Source: MWBV01 sp964418095
GTDB lineage: Archaea; Nanobdellota; Nanobdellia; Pacearchaeales; GW2011-AR1
DNA: 64,000 nt
Direction of reading: 5' to 3'
Assembly (NCBI GenBank): GCA_964418095.1
Contig: CAYQKM010000003.1
Coordinates: 1 to 64,000 of the forward strand
The notes under the pieces are model-generated. The model saw nothing but the letters and a program-made list of their open reading frames with translations. It was not told the origin of the DNA and searched no databases. A program made the translations under genes and the position numbers. Below, one piece after another: positions 1 to 8,259 of this stretch. Position 1 is the first letter of the stretch. The number at the start of each line of letters is the position of its first letter.

Positions 1-2
1 AT

Positions 3-884
3 TATAAAGGAATTAATTTCACAGATTCTGGAGGTTTCCAAATGTATTCTCCAAGCATTTACATAAAATCAAATAAAGAAGGTGTTTTTTTCAGAAATCC
101 CTTAAATGGAGATAAAATATTTATGACTCCTGAAAAAAATATGGAGTTACAAATAAATATAGATAGTGAAGTCGCAATGTGTTTAGACTCAATGCCAATG
201 TACCATAACACTACAAAAGCGCAAATTAAAGACTCTGTAAATAAAACTTCACTCTGGGCAAAAAAATGTAAATTACATCATGATAAAATTCAAAAGAATA
301 TTCCAGAAAATAAAAAACAAATCTTATTTGGAATAATTCAAGGTGGAAAATATGAAGATTTAAGAGAAATTTCAACAAAAGAACTCTTGAAAGTAGATTT
401 TAAAGGATATTCTATTGGAGGATTTGGGTTAGGGGAAACAATTGAAGAAGAATTTAATATTGTTGAAAAAGTAAAAAAGCTTCTTCCAGAAAATAAGCCG
501 GTTTATTTAATGGGAATTGGAACACCAGTTGAAATACTAAAAGGCATATCACTTGGGATAGACATCTTTGATTCTAGAATGCCTACACAGAATGCTCGTA
601 GAGGAACACTATTTACATCAGAGGGAAAATTAAGAATTCTTAAAGAAAATTGTAAATTTTCAAATGAGCCTATAGATAAAAACTGTAATTGCTTTGTATG
701 TAAAAATTACACTAGAGCATTTGTTCGTTACCAATTAATCCATGATGAACTCACAGGAAAAAAATTAGCAACATATCACAATATCTTTTATCTAACAAAA
801 TTAATTGAAAAAGCAAAAGAAAAAATAAAACAAGGAGAATTTAAAGAATTTTTAAATGAAGTTGAAAAAGCCTACAAAGAATAA
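3..884 (+). CDS. tgt: tRNA-guanine transglycosylase, bacterial-type (5' partial)
   Basis: Exchanges guanine in tRNA for a 7-deazaguanine base. The reading frame runs off the left edge: codons before the first ATG (42) already encode TDSGGFQ, the family's active-site loop, so the gene starts outside the window. Visible motifs are GIIQGG, a FDSRMPTQNARRG stretch carrying the nucleophilic Asp, and a C-terminal zinc site (CNC-x2-C followed about 25 residues later by His). The length and absence of a C-terminal PUA domain match the bacterial enzyme that acts at anticodon position 34, not the longer archaeal enzyme that inserts preQ0 at G15. This subtype call is from motif pattern only. Confidence 0.9.
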   Translation, partial: YKGINFTDSGGFQMYSPSIYIKSNKEGVFFRNPLNGDKIFMTPEKNMELQINIDSEVAMCLDSMPMYHNTTKAQIKDSVNKTSLWAKKCKLHHDKIQKNIPENKKQILFGIIQGGKYEDLREISTKELLKVDFKGYSIGGFGLGETIEEEFNIVEKVKKLLPENKPVYLMGIGTPVEILKGISLGIDIFDSRMPTQNARRGTLFTSEGKLRILKENCKFSNEPIDKNCNCFVCKNYTRAFVRYQLIHDELTGKKLATYHNIFYLTKLIEKAKEKIKQGEFKEFLNEVEKAYKE

Positions 885-897
885 ACAATCTAAATCT

Positions 898-2169
898 CTA
901 AGGGGTCAGTCTTGTTCTATCTCTTGGAAACATTGTAGCTTCCTTAACATTATCTAACCCGCAAATAATTTGAGTTATTCTTTCAAGTCCAATACTCCAC
1001 CCTCCATGAGGTGGTGCCCCATACCTAAAACTATCAATATATGATTTAAAATTATCTGGGTTAAGTCCTTTAGTTTTTAATCTTGCTATTAATAAATCTG
1101 GAATATGTATTCTTTGCCCGCCTGAAGAAATCTCAATCCCTCCATAAAGAGCATCAAATCCTTCGCTTAATTTAGAATCTTCTCTTTCATCTTTAGTCAT
1201 AATATAAAATGGCTTGATTGAACTTGGCCAAGAGTGAGTGAAAACCAAATCTCCAGGATACATTTCACAAAGCTTTCTTTCTTCTTCTGGAGTAAAATCC
1301 TCTCCCATCTTTCCTCCAACTTTTTTAATTGCATCTTCATAACTCAAATAAACTCCTTTTGGAATTTTCAGATTTTTCGCTCCAAGAATTTCAAGTTGAG
1401 GCTTGCATTTTTTTAAAACCTGTTTAATTATAAATTGTACAACATGCTCCAATTCTTTCATAACAGACATTTGATTTACAAATGCACACTCGATATCCAT
1501 CTGTCTTATTTCATTTATATGCCTAGAAGTATTGTGTTTCTCAGCTCTCCAAACAGGAGTAATTGTAAATGTGTTTCCTAATGAACAAGCCAACATTTGT
1601 TTATACAATTGAGGTGATTGAGCCAAATAAGCTTTCTGTTCAAAATACTGTACAGGAAATAATTCTGTTCCACCTTCAGAAGCTGCACTAATAATACATG
1701 GTGGTTGAATTTCAATAAATCCCTTTTTATAAAAGTGCTCTCTAAATGAATTAGCCACAACGGTTTGTATTTCAAATATTGCTTGAATCTTTGGTTTTCT
1801 AATATCTAAGAATCTATAGTCCAACCTGTTTTGAAACTCAGTTGTAGTTGTTTTTTCATTGACATGAATAGGTAATTTTTCTGCAATTACGACAACATCT
1901 ATTTTTTCTACATCAACCTCAATATCATTTCTAACAGCCTCTGCTTTTACTTTAGCTTTTTTTGTTTTACCTTTTATTTCAATTACACTCTCTAAACCTA
2001 AATTAGATAATTTTTCCAGTTCTTTACCCTGAACAACACACTGAACAATACCTGTTTTATCTCTCAGCAATATAAAACCCAATTTAGCAAGAATTCTTAT
2101 CTCATATACCCATCCTCTAATTAAAACCTGTTTTCCAGGTTTTAAATCATTTACATCTGTTACTTTCAT
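898..2169 (-). CDS. aspS: aspartyl-tRNA synthetase, archaeal type
   Basis: Charges tRNA-Asp with aspartate. The protein is 423 aa, the usual archaeal length, and lacks the large GAD insertion of bacterial AspRS. It has an N-terminal OB-fold anticodon-binding domain (about residues 1-105) and a class II catalytic core. Motif 2 lies around the FTITPVWRAE segment and motif 3 around GLERITQIICGL, and the protein ends in the typical FPRDRTRLTP. It lies 34 nt downstream of gatE on the same strand, so the two may be co-transcribed. Whether it also charges tRNA-Asn (non-discriminating form) cannot be settled here; no GatCAB genes are seen in the window. Confidence 0.95.
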   Translation of the reverse strand: MKVTDVNDLKPGKQVLIRGWVYEIRILAKLGFILLRDKTGIVQCVVQGKELEKLSNLGLESVIEIKGKTKKAKVKAEAVRNDIEVDVEKIDVVVIAEKLPIHVNEKTTTTEFQNRLDYRFLDIRKPKIQAIFEIQTVVANSFREHFYKKGFIEIQPPCIISAASEGGTELFPVQYFEQKAYLAQSPQLYKQMLACSLGNTFTITPVWRAEKHNTSRHINEIRQMDIECAFVNQMSVMKELEHVVQFIIKQVLKKCKPQLEILGAKNLKIPKGVYLSYEDAIKKVGGKMGEDFTPEEERKLCEMYPGDLVFTHSWPSSIKPFYIMTKDEREDSKLSEGFDALYGGIEISSGGQRIHIPDLLIARLKTKGLNPDNFKSYIDSFRYGAPPHGGWSIGLERITQIICGLDNVKEATMFPRDRTRLTP

Positions 2170-2203
2170 AACAATTAAAGAAAAAGAGAGTTTTTTAATA
2201 TTA

Positions 2204-3655
2204 TCATTTTAAAATCTTCTCTATTATTTCCATTGCCTCTTTTCCACCAACTTTCCCTTTAAATTTACTCATCACCAACCCCATATACGCATTTACATTT
2301 AATCCAGGTTTTTCACTAATTAACTTCAAGATTTCTTCTTCAATCTCAGAATAATCAATTTTCTCTATTTTTATTGCATCCTCAAAGTTTTTCCCTTTAA
2401 CAAGATTAATTAAAATATTCTTAACATCCCCTTCAGAAATTTTATTCCTATTTAACAGCATTAAAATATTCTCATAATAATCAACAACTTTATCTTCAAC
2501 TTCTTCAAGGCTCTTATTCTCTTTTGTGGCAATCTCTTTTGGAAATAAGGCAATCATCTTTACAATAAAATTTAAATCAGGATAATTGATTAAAAGTGAT
2601 TTTAATTCTTCAATTTTATCCTCACTTAAAACTAGCTTAACCATTTCATCACTTAATCCTTTATTTTTAAGTTCATTAATACTCTCACTTCTAAGTTTAG
2701 GGAGATTCTTTTTTACATCATTAATAAATTCTCTTTGTAATTTTAACAAAGGTAAATCTGTTTCAGGATACATCCTATCTGCACCAGGCATTGGTCTTAA
2801 AAACTCAGAACTACAGTCAGGTAAAGCGTTTCTCACTTCTGCTGGCACAGGTTTTCCATTATCATATAATTCTTTTTGTCTTAAAACTTCATTCTCAATT
2901 GTTTTAATAAAAGTCCTCATATCTTGGACTCCTTTCATCTCAACTCTATTCCCATTTAAAATTGAGATGTTTACATCCTGTCTTACTGTCCCAATTCCTC
3001 TTTTAACTTTACAACTTCTTAAAACATCTCCAATATGCAATGCTACTTCTTTAGCTTGTTCAGGAGATTTTATATCAGGAGCAGTTGCAATCTCAATTAA
3101 AGGAATACCTAGCCTATCTAAATTCCAATAAACTTTATCTCCTTCTGTCTTTACTTTTCTTGCTGCATCTTCTTCTAAACACACTGTATCAATATTCACT
3201 CTTCCAAAATTTGTTTCAACATAACCATCTCTTGCTATTAAAACAGTTCTCTGAAATCCAGAAGTATTACTCCCATCTATTACTGTCTTTCTCATAATTT
3301 GAGTTATTGGAATTATCTTACAATTAAGAAGCAATGCTATTTGCAATACTATCTTTAAGGCTTCTTCATTAATACTATGAGGAGGCTCTTCATCTAATTC
3401 AATTAAACAAGTACTATTATTATATCCCTGATACACAAATGTTTTTTTAAGAGAAGCTTGGTACTCTGCAGCTTTATCTACTCCTCCTAATTCTCCTGCA
3501 ACAGCATGTAATTTTCTCTCTACATAAAAGTCAGGTAAATCTCCTCTTAAAATTGCAGGACAATCGCAAAATAGTTTTTTTCCAGAAGCATCTAATTGTT
3601 GATGTATCTCTAATCCAGACTTAAAATTCAATTTATTATAATCAATATCAGCCAT
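2204..3655 (-). CDS. gatE: Glu-tRNA(Gln) amidotransferase subunit E lacking the GAD domain
   Basis: With GatD it converts Glu-tRNA(Gln) to Gln-tRNA(Gln), the archaeal route to glutaminyl-tRNA. The kinase-like catalytic cradle is clear: GLEIHQQLD (15-22), CLIELDEEPPHS (83-94), MRKTVIDGSNTSGFQRT (121-137), LGIPLIEIAT (182-191) and RQDVNISI (225-232). The helical and YqeY-like tail follows from about 305. At 483 aa it is about 140 residues shorter than typical GatE (about 620). The family's AspRS-like GAD insertion is missing: the chain passes from the EVLRQKELY helix (256-264) almost directly to EVRNALPD (273-280). Otherwise the frame is intact. Confidence 0.93.
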   Translation of the reverse strand: MADIDYNKLNFKSGLEIHQQLDASGKKLFCDCPAILRGDLPDFYVERKLHAVAGELGGVDKAAEYQASLKKTFVYQGYNNSTCLIELDEEPPHSINEEALKIVLQIALLLNCKIIPITQIMRKTVIDGSNTSGFQRTVLIARDGYVETNFGRVNIDTVCLEEDAARKVKTEGDKVYWNLDRLGIPLIEIATAPDIKSPEQAKEVALHIGDVLRSCKVKRGIGTVRQDVNISILNGNRVEMKGVQDMRTFIKTIENEVLRQKELYDNGKPVPAEVRNALPDCSSEFLRPMPGADRMYPETDLPLLKLQREFINDVKKNLPKLRSESINELKNKGLSDEMVKLVLSEDKIEELKSLLINYPDLNFIVKMIALFPKEIATKENKSLEEVEDKVVDYYENILMLLNRNKISEGDVKNILINLVKGKNFEDAIKIEKIDYSEIEEEILKLISEKPGLNVNAYMGLVMSKFKGKVGGKEAMEIIEKILK

Positions 3656-3686
3656 TTAAACACTAAACAAGAAGCATTATTAAATT

Positions 3687-3953
3687 TTAGCATATGCTCT
3701 CTAAATTCTTTTCAAACTGAAACCTAATTCGAGTATCTTTAAATCCATCCAAAAGAAGTTTCTTCAAAGACTCATCAAGGTTTTTTTGAGCATAGATGAT
3801 AACATCTCTATGTAATGGAAGATGATCCATAAGAACATTTACTAATTTTTTCTCATCAACCTGTCCGAGAAACTCTCTATTTCTATCAAAGCACCCATAG
3901 TCCAAAGAGTAACATTTAGTAAGAGAATTATAAGACAAAAAATACCTTTTCAT
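3687..3953 (-). CDS. hypothetical protein, 88 aa
   Basis: I do not recognise this family. It is a small soluble protein with mixed alpha/beta composition, four cysteines, no membrane segment and no motif I can name. Its start codon overlaps the stop of the upstream 93-aa gene by 4 nt, so the two are probably co-translated and may work together. A start further upstream is unlikely because of that overlap. It lies just upstream of gatE on the same strand, with a 31-nt gap. Confidence 0.6.
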   Translation of the reverse strand: MKRYFLSYNSLTKCYSLDYGCFDRNREFLGQVDEKKLVNVLMDHLPLHRDVIIYAQKNLDESLKKLLLDGFKDTRIRFQFEKNLESIC

Positions 3954-4231
3954 TTTAAGTCCCTCATTAATTTTTCTAAATTTAAAGTTAATATCTCTCT
4001 TTTAATATTTTCAGGCTTACAATTAAATCCAAATTTCTCATATGTTTTTAATGAAATTTCTAAAACCTCAGAATTATTAGCACATCCAAAAGAATTTCCT
4101 AATGGAAAGATATTATTTCTCTCTAATGTTTCAATAGGAGGGGCATTGCAAGTATAATGAATAAAAGAGTTCCGACTACCCACATAATATGGGAAACATT
4201 CCAATGAATGGGGAATATGTCCTTTTTTCAT
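3950..4231 (-). CDS. hypothetical protein, 93 aa
   Basis: Unrecognised. The protein contains four cysteines, several aromatic residues in its first half (FPYYVGSRNSFIHY) and a helical, charged C-terminal third. No signal peptide or membrane helix is seen. It is the first gene of a two-gene unit, overlapping the next gene by 4 nt (stop and start share ATGA). It is divergent from the DUF1003 gene, with about 107 AT-rich nucleotides between them that must hold both promoters. Confidence 0.6.
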   Translation of the reverse strand: MKKGHIPHSLECFPYYVGSRNSFIHYTCNAPPIETLERNNIFPLGNSFGCANNSEVLEISLKTYEKFGFNCKPENIKREILTLNLEKLMRDLK

Positions 4232-4338
4232 AAATATATATAAAACTAAAAAATATTTAAATCTTTCTATTTGTTACTATGTGTAAGTTATAACTAATAA
4301 ATAATTAAGATTATAACCTGATTTAAATTAGTTAAATC

Positions 4339-4734
4339 ATGAAAAAGAAAGAAATAAATAAAAAGAGTGTACATAAAATACTCCACACAACAAGTTTTGG
4401 GCAAAGAGCAGCAGATAAACTAACAATCTGGATAGGTAGCTGGCCATTTATTATATTATTTGTAATAATGTTAGCAATCTGGGTAATTTCCATTATTTCA
4501 TTATCCAAAGACACTCTAGAAATAGACCATTTTTTAATATTAAATTTGTTTTTATCTTGTATAGCGGCTATACAAGCACCTATAATCTTAATGTCTCAAA
4601 ATAGATCAAGTCAAAAAGACAGAAAAAGAATGGAATATGATTATATTGTAGACAAAAGGACTGAAAAAGAAATTGAAAAAATAAAAATACAACTTGATAG
4701 AATAGAAGATAAGTTAAATCATAGGAAATTTTAA
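4339..4734 (+). CDS. DUF1003 family membrane protein
   Basis: A 131-aa integral membrane protein of the DUF1003 family, function unknown. The hallmarks are an amphipathic start (FGQRAADKL), two transmembrane helices (about residues 34-54 and 64-86) with the conserved GSWPFI before the first, a LNLFLSCIAAIQAPIILMSQNR segment, then a charged helix beginning with RSSQKDRKR and containing EYDY. The C-terminal 35 residues are a likely coiled coil on the cytoplasmic side. It is convergent with gatD (23-nt gap). Confidence 0.85.
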   Translation: MKKKEINKKSVHKILHTTSFGQRAADKLTIWIGSWPFIILFVIMLAIWVISIISLSKDTLEIDHFLILNLFLSCIAAIQAPIILMSQNRSSQKDRKRMEYDYIVDKRTEKEIEKIKIQLDRIEDKLNHRKF

Positions 4735-4757
4735 TTCCTTATTTATTAAAAGTTAAT

Positions 4758-6104
4758 TTAATATTCTAGTCTACTACTAAATTCTCCTGCAATATTTTGG
4801 AGCATTTTTTCTTTTATTGCCTCTCTAGATTTTGAAAAATCCTTATTCCCTAAAATCCATCCAAGTTTTATTAAAGCAGTTTCAGAAGTCATATCCTTCA
4901 AATAAATTAGTCCAGCATCAATAAGCTTTCTTCCACTAGAATAAACCCATTCATCTACTTTACCATTAATGCACTGAGATGCTCCACAAAAAATAATACC
5001 TTTTTGAGAAAGCTCTTTAATTTTTTTAATCCATTTCTCAGAAATATTTCCAATCCCACTTAGCTCAATAATTATCCCTTTACATTTTTTCTTATAATAA
5101 TCTAAAATATCTGGAGAGTGTCCAGGATAAAATTTAATAAGAGCAACTCTTTCTTCAAACCCCTTAGAACATTTAACCTTTTTTGTGTTCCCTCTTTTAT
5201 TAAATGAATCTAAAATCTCAACCTCTCCATTAGGATAAACTCTCGCAATACTCTTCCCATTAATAACTTTAAATGCATCTCTTCTTGAGGTATGCGTTTT
5301 CCTAACTTTTGCTCCAGGCATAACATTACAAAAATTATCTTCTGAATTGGCATGTCCAACTAAAACAACTTCTGCAATATCACTTATTCCTGCAATTATT
5401 GCTGAGCAAACCAAATTTAGATTTGCATCAGAACTTGCTCTATCTATGCTCCTCTGAGAATAAGTTAAAACAACTGGCTTGTTTAGTTTTCCAAGCATGA
5501 ATCTAAGAGCAGAAGAAGTATAGTGTAAAAAATCTGTTCCATGAGTTATTACAACTCCTTGGATATTACTATCATTTAAAAGATTCTCACACACTTTAGC
5601 TAATTTTTGCCAGTCTTTAAAATTCATCTCTTCTGAAAATTTCATAAAAGGAACTTCAACTTTCAGAACATTAACTTTTTCAAAAATTTCAGGATAAAAT
5701 TTAAACAAACTCTCTGGACTATCTAAAGGATAAACCCCTCCTGTTTTAGAGTCATATCTAGAAGAAATTGTTCCTCCAGTTATAACAAGTGCAATATTTG
5801 GCTTAGAAGGAGAGTGCTTTATTTCAAACCCCTCTTTTTTTTCTTTAAATTTATCTAGTATTTTTAAACCAATAATCTCTTTTTTATTTAAACCAATATT
5901 ATACCCATTACTTAATTTTAATAAAATTATATTTTTTTCAGATTCAGGACTTTTCAAAAAAATCCCTTCATAAATCACTTTCCCAAAATGGACTTCAATT
6001 AAATCTCCTGGTTGAGCCGACTCTACCTTAGGTAAATTCTTTAAGTTAGCTGAAGAATTAATCTTTTTTTTAATTTTTAAATTAGATTTTTTTACCATAT
6101 CCAT
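4758..6104 (-). CDS. gatD: Glu-tRNA(Gln) amidotransferase subunit D
   Basis: The asparaginase-like subunit that releases ammonia from glutamine or asparagine for GatE. The protein is 448 aa: a low-complexity Lys-rich start (1-25), an SH3-like GatD N-terminal domain (about 30-85), then the L-asparaginase fold. Catalytic motifs are TGGTISS (109-115), HGTD (188-191) and the active-site Lys region GAKVRKTH. All catalytic residues appear present. gatE lies about 1.1 kb away on the same strand, separated by a DUF1003 gene on the other strand and two unknown genes, so the two subunits are neighbours but not one operon. Confidence 0.95.
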   Translation of the reverse strand: MDMVKKSNLKIKKKINSSANLKNLPKVESAQPGDLIEVHFGKVIYEGIFLKSPESEKNIILLKLSNGYNIGLNKKEIIGLKILDKFKEKKEGFEIKHSPSKPNIALVITGGTISSRYDSKTGGVYPLDSPESLFKFYPEIFEKVNVLKVEVPFMKFSEEMNFKDWQKLAKVCENLLNDSNIQGVVITHGTDFLHYTSSALRFMLGKLNKPVVLTYSQRSIDRASSDANLNLVCSAIIAGISDIAEVVLVGHANSEDNFCNVMPGAKVRKTHTSRRDAFKVINGKSIARVYPNGEVEILDSFNKRGNTKKVKCSKGFEERVALIKFYPGHSPDILDYYKKKCKGIIIELSGIGNISEKWIKKIKELSQKGIIFCGASQCINGKVDEWVYSSGRKLIDAGLIYLKDMTSETALIKLGWILGNKDFSKSREAIKEKMLQNIAGEFSSRLEY

Positions 6105-6165
6105 TAAAATAAATTGGCAATTAAAAACTTAATGTTCTTAATTAATTTTGCTAATTCATATAATA

Positions 6166-6237
6166 TGAGCCCAGGAGGAATCGAACCTCCATCAACCGGG
6201 CCGAAACCGGATATTCTATCCATTGAACTATGGGCCC
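6166..6237 (-). tRNA. tRNA-Arg (anticodon TCG)
   Basis: The 72-nt cloverleaf folds by eye: acceptor GGGCCCA/TGGGCTC, D arm GTTC/GAAT, anticodon loop TTTCGGC giving TCG, T arm GGAGG/CCTCC with TTCGATT loop, discriminator A. No CCA is encoded. The 27-43 pair at the top of the anticodon stem is a T-T mismatch, which is slightly unusual. No intron. It sits between the divergent gatD and proS genes. Confidence 0.93.
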
Positions 6238-6358
6238 AACAAATACTAGATAATAACTAAAAACCTTTTTATACTTTAAGATTACCACTATTTTGCAGAT
6301 TAATAGATTATTAAATGCAATTAAATAATTTTAAATACACTCTTAAACATATAAACAT

Positions 6359-7840
6359 ATGAAAGAAAAAAATCTTAAAAATAAAAAAGAAAAAAAATCT
6401 CAAGAAGGAATAAGTGTAAAAAAAGAGGAAAATTTTTCTGAGTGGTTTACTCAAGTAATAGAAAAAGCAGAATTAATTGATTTAAGACTAGATGTTAAAG
6501 GATTCACAATAATTAGACCCTGGGCAGCACTAACAATGGAAAATATGTTTGAATATCTAGAAAAAGAACTGCAAAAAAAAGGACATAAACCAACATTTAT
6601 GCCATCTGTAATACCTAAAGAAAATCTAATGAAAGAATCAGAACATGTTCAAGGATTTACTCCAGAAGTGTTTTGGTTAAAAGAAATAAGTGATAATAAA
6701 GAACTTGCATTAAGACCTACTTCTGAAACACTCTACACTCCAATGTTTAAATTTTGGGTTAGAAGTCATAGAGACTTACCTCTAAAACTATATCAAAGAG
6801 GCTCAGTATTTAGGATGGATACAAAAGCCACTCGCCCACTAATAAGGGGAAGAGAATTTATTTGGATTGAATGCCATGATGCTTTTGCAACAAGAGAGGA
6901 AGCAGAAGCGCAAGTACAAGAAGATATAGATACAACAGAAAAAGTAATGCATCAAATATACGGGATTCCTTTTTTACCTATGAAAAGACCATCCTGGGAT
7001 AAATTTGCAGGAGCAGAATACACAATAGGCTCAGATTGTTTTATGCCAGATGGAAAATTAATACAACAGCCCTCAACTCACTTAATGGGACAAAAATTTT
7101 CAAAAGCATTTGATGCAACATTTAAGAATAAAGATGAAAAAGAAGAATATCTCTGGACAACCGCTTATGGACCAGCAGTATCAAGAATACTAGCTTCAGT
7201 TATAGCTACACACGGAGATGATTCAGGAATGATCCTTCCATATTCTATTTCCCCAATACAAGCAATAATAATTCCAATATTCAACAACCAAAATAAAGAA
7301 AAAATACTCAAAAAATCAAATGAAATACTTGAAAAATTAAAAAATCAAAACATCAAAACAGAAGTAGATGAAAGAGAATATAAAAGACCAGGAGAAAAAT
7401 ACCATATCTGGGAATTAAAAGGAGTTCCATTTAGAATAGAAATAGGAGAAAAAGAATTAAAAAATAATGAAGTAATTCTTTTCACGAGAGACACAAGAAA
7501 AAAAGAAAAAATAAAACTAACAGAATTAAAAAATCTCAATAAATGGGGAGTTGAATTAGACAATAGAATAAGAAAAAAAGCAGACAAATTTATGGAAAAT
7601 AGAGTAGTATCATGCTCTAATAAAAAAGAGATAAAAGAAAAACTTTCACTAGGAAATATAGTAAAAGTAAATTTTTGCTCTACAGAAAAAGAAGGAATAA
7701 AATGCGCTGAAATAATTGAAAAAGAATTTTCAGGAGATGTCAGAGGAACACTTGCAAACAAAAACGAAAAACCTTCTGGCGATTGTATAATATGTGGAAA
7801 GCCAGCAACAAAAATAGTGTATATTGGAAAAAGCTATTAA
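6359..7840 (+). CDS. proS: prolyl-tRNA synthetase, archaeal/eukaryotic type
   Basis: Charges tRNA-Pro. The 493-aa class II synthetase has motif 2 in the LRPTSETLYTP region and a conserved tract through GSVFRMDTKATRPLIRGREF. It lacks the bacterial INS editing insertion and has the archaeal C-terminal zinc-binding-like domain (Cys near VVSCSN, VNFCS, IKCAE and the CIICG knuckle), ending in a C-terminal Tyr (GKSY) as in this subtype. A Lys-rich tail of about 20 residues precedes the family start. The ATG lies about 25 nt after a TTTTAAATA promoter-like element. Confidence 0.95.
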   Translation: MKEKNLKNKKEKKSQEGISVKKEENFSEWFTQVIEKAELIDLRLDVKGFTIIRPWAALTMENMFEYLEKELQKKGHKPTFMPSVIPKENLMKESEHVQGFTPEVFWLKEISDNKELALRPTSETLYTPMFKFWVRSHRDLPLKLYQRGSVFRMDTKATRPLIRGREFIWIECHDAFATREEAEAQVQEDIDTTEKVMHQIYGIPFLPMKRPSWDKFAGAEYTIGSDCFMPDGKLIQQPSTHLMGQKFSKAFDATFKNKDEKEEYLWTTAYGPAVSRILASVIATHGDDSGMILPYSISPIQAIIIPIFNNQNKEKILKKSNEILEKLKNQNIKTEVDEREYKRPGEKYHIWELKGVPFRIEIGEKELKNNEVILFTRDTRKKEKIKLTELKNLNKWGVELDNRIRKKADKFMENRVVSCSNKKEIKEKLSLGNIVKVNFCSTEKEGIKCAEIIEKEFSGDVRGTLANKNEKPSGDCIICGKPATKIVYIGKSY

Positions 7841-8259
7841 GACATTTCTAACAGACAAAATGACACTTACAAAATATTTTCTATTTCTCTAATTTTATGC
7901 AATTGTTGAGTTCATCTTCAAGCTGTATTGTAAAAGCTATTAATTTACCCAGCTCTTGCTCAACTTCTTTTTTTTCCATGTTTTCATTTTTACGTTTCAT
8001 GTTGTTTAAGTCAACATCCCAAAAATTCAGTGTTTTTCAAATCTAGAAAGAAAACTTCTCAACTCAATCCAGATTTAAAAACTGAATTAAATTGAGCTTG
8101 GTTTAATATTGAAAGTATAAACTAAGCAAGGACACTTCCAACATATTGAAATACTAATCCTTCTTAGGCTATCTTTCATATAAAATTTAATGATAAATAC
8201 TTTATAAATATATTTGTGCCAAATGAATTTTTAGTATTTTTTTAAAAAACCTGATATAA
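7841..8259. other. 419-bp intergenic region between proS and the DHH gene
   Basis: Apart from one possible 39-codon ORF (7881-8000, minus strand) I see no gene. A TATA-like TTTATAAATATATTT lies near 8200 and reads well on either strand. If used leftward it would give a leader of about 170 nt before the small ORF. No convincing box C/D or H/ACA pair, tRNA or strong terminator was found. Confidence 0.5.
7881..8000 (-). CDS. possible small helical protein, 39 aa
   Basis: A complete ATG-to-TAG frame encoding a very charged peptide (KRKNENMEKKEVEQELGKLI...) with heptad-like hydrophobics, consistent with one amphipathic or coiled-coil helix. It occupies an otherwise empty intergenic region with a possible upstream TATA element. 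No clear Shine-Dalgarno sequence is visible. In AT-rich DNA such a frame can arise by chance, so this is tentative. Confidence 0.3.
   Translation of the reverse strand: MKRKNENMEKKEVEQELGKLIAFTIQLEDELNNCIKLEK

Noticed and set aside
2586..3131. 181-aa plus-strand ORF antisense to gatE
   Set aside because: It is entirely inside gatE, has Ser/Leu-rich shadow composition and no promoter or Shine-Dalgarno sequence.
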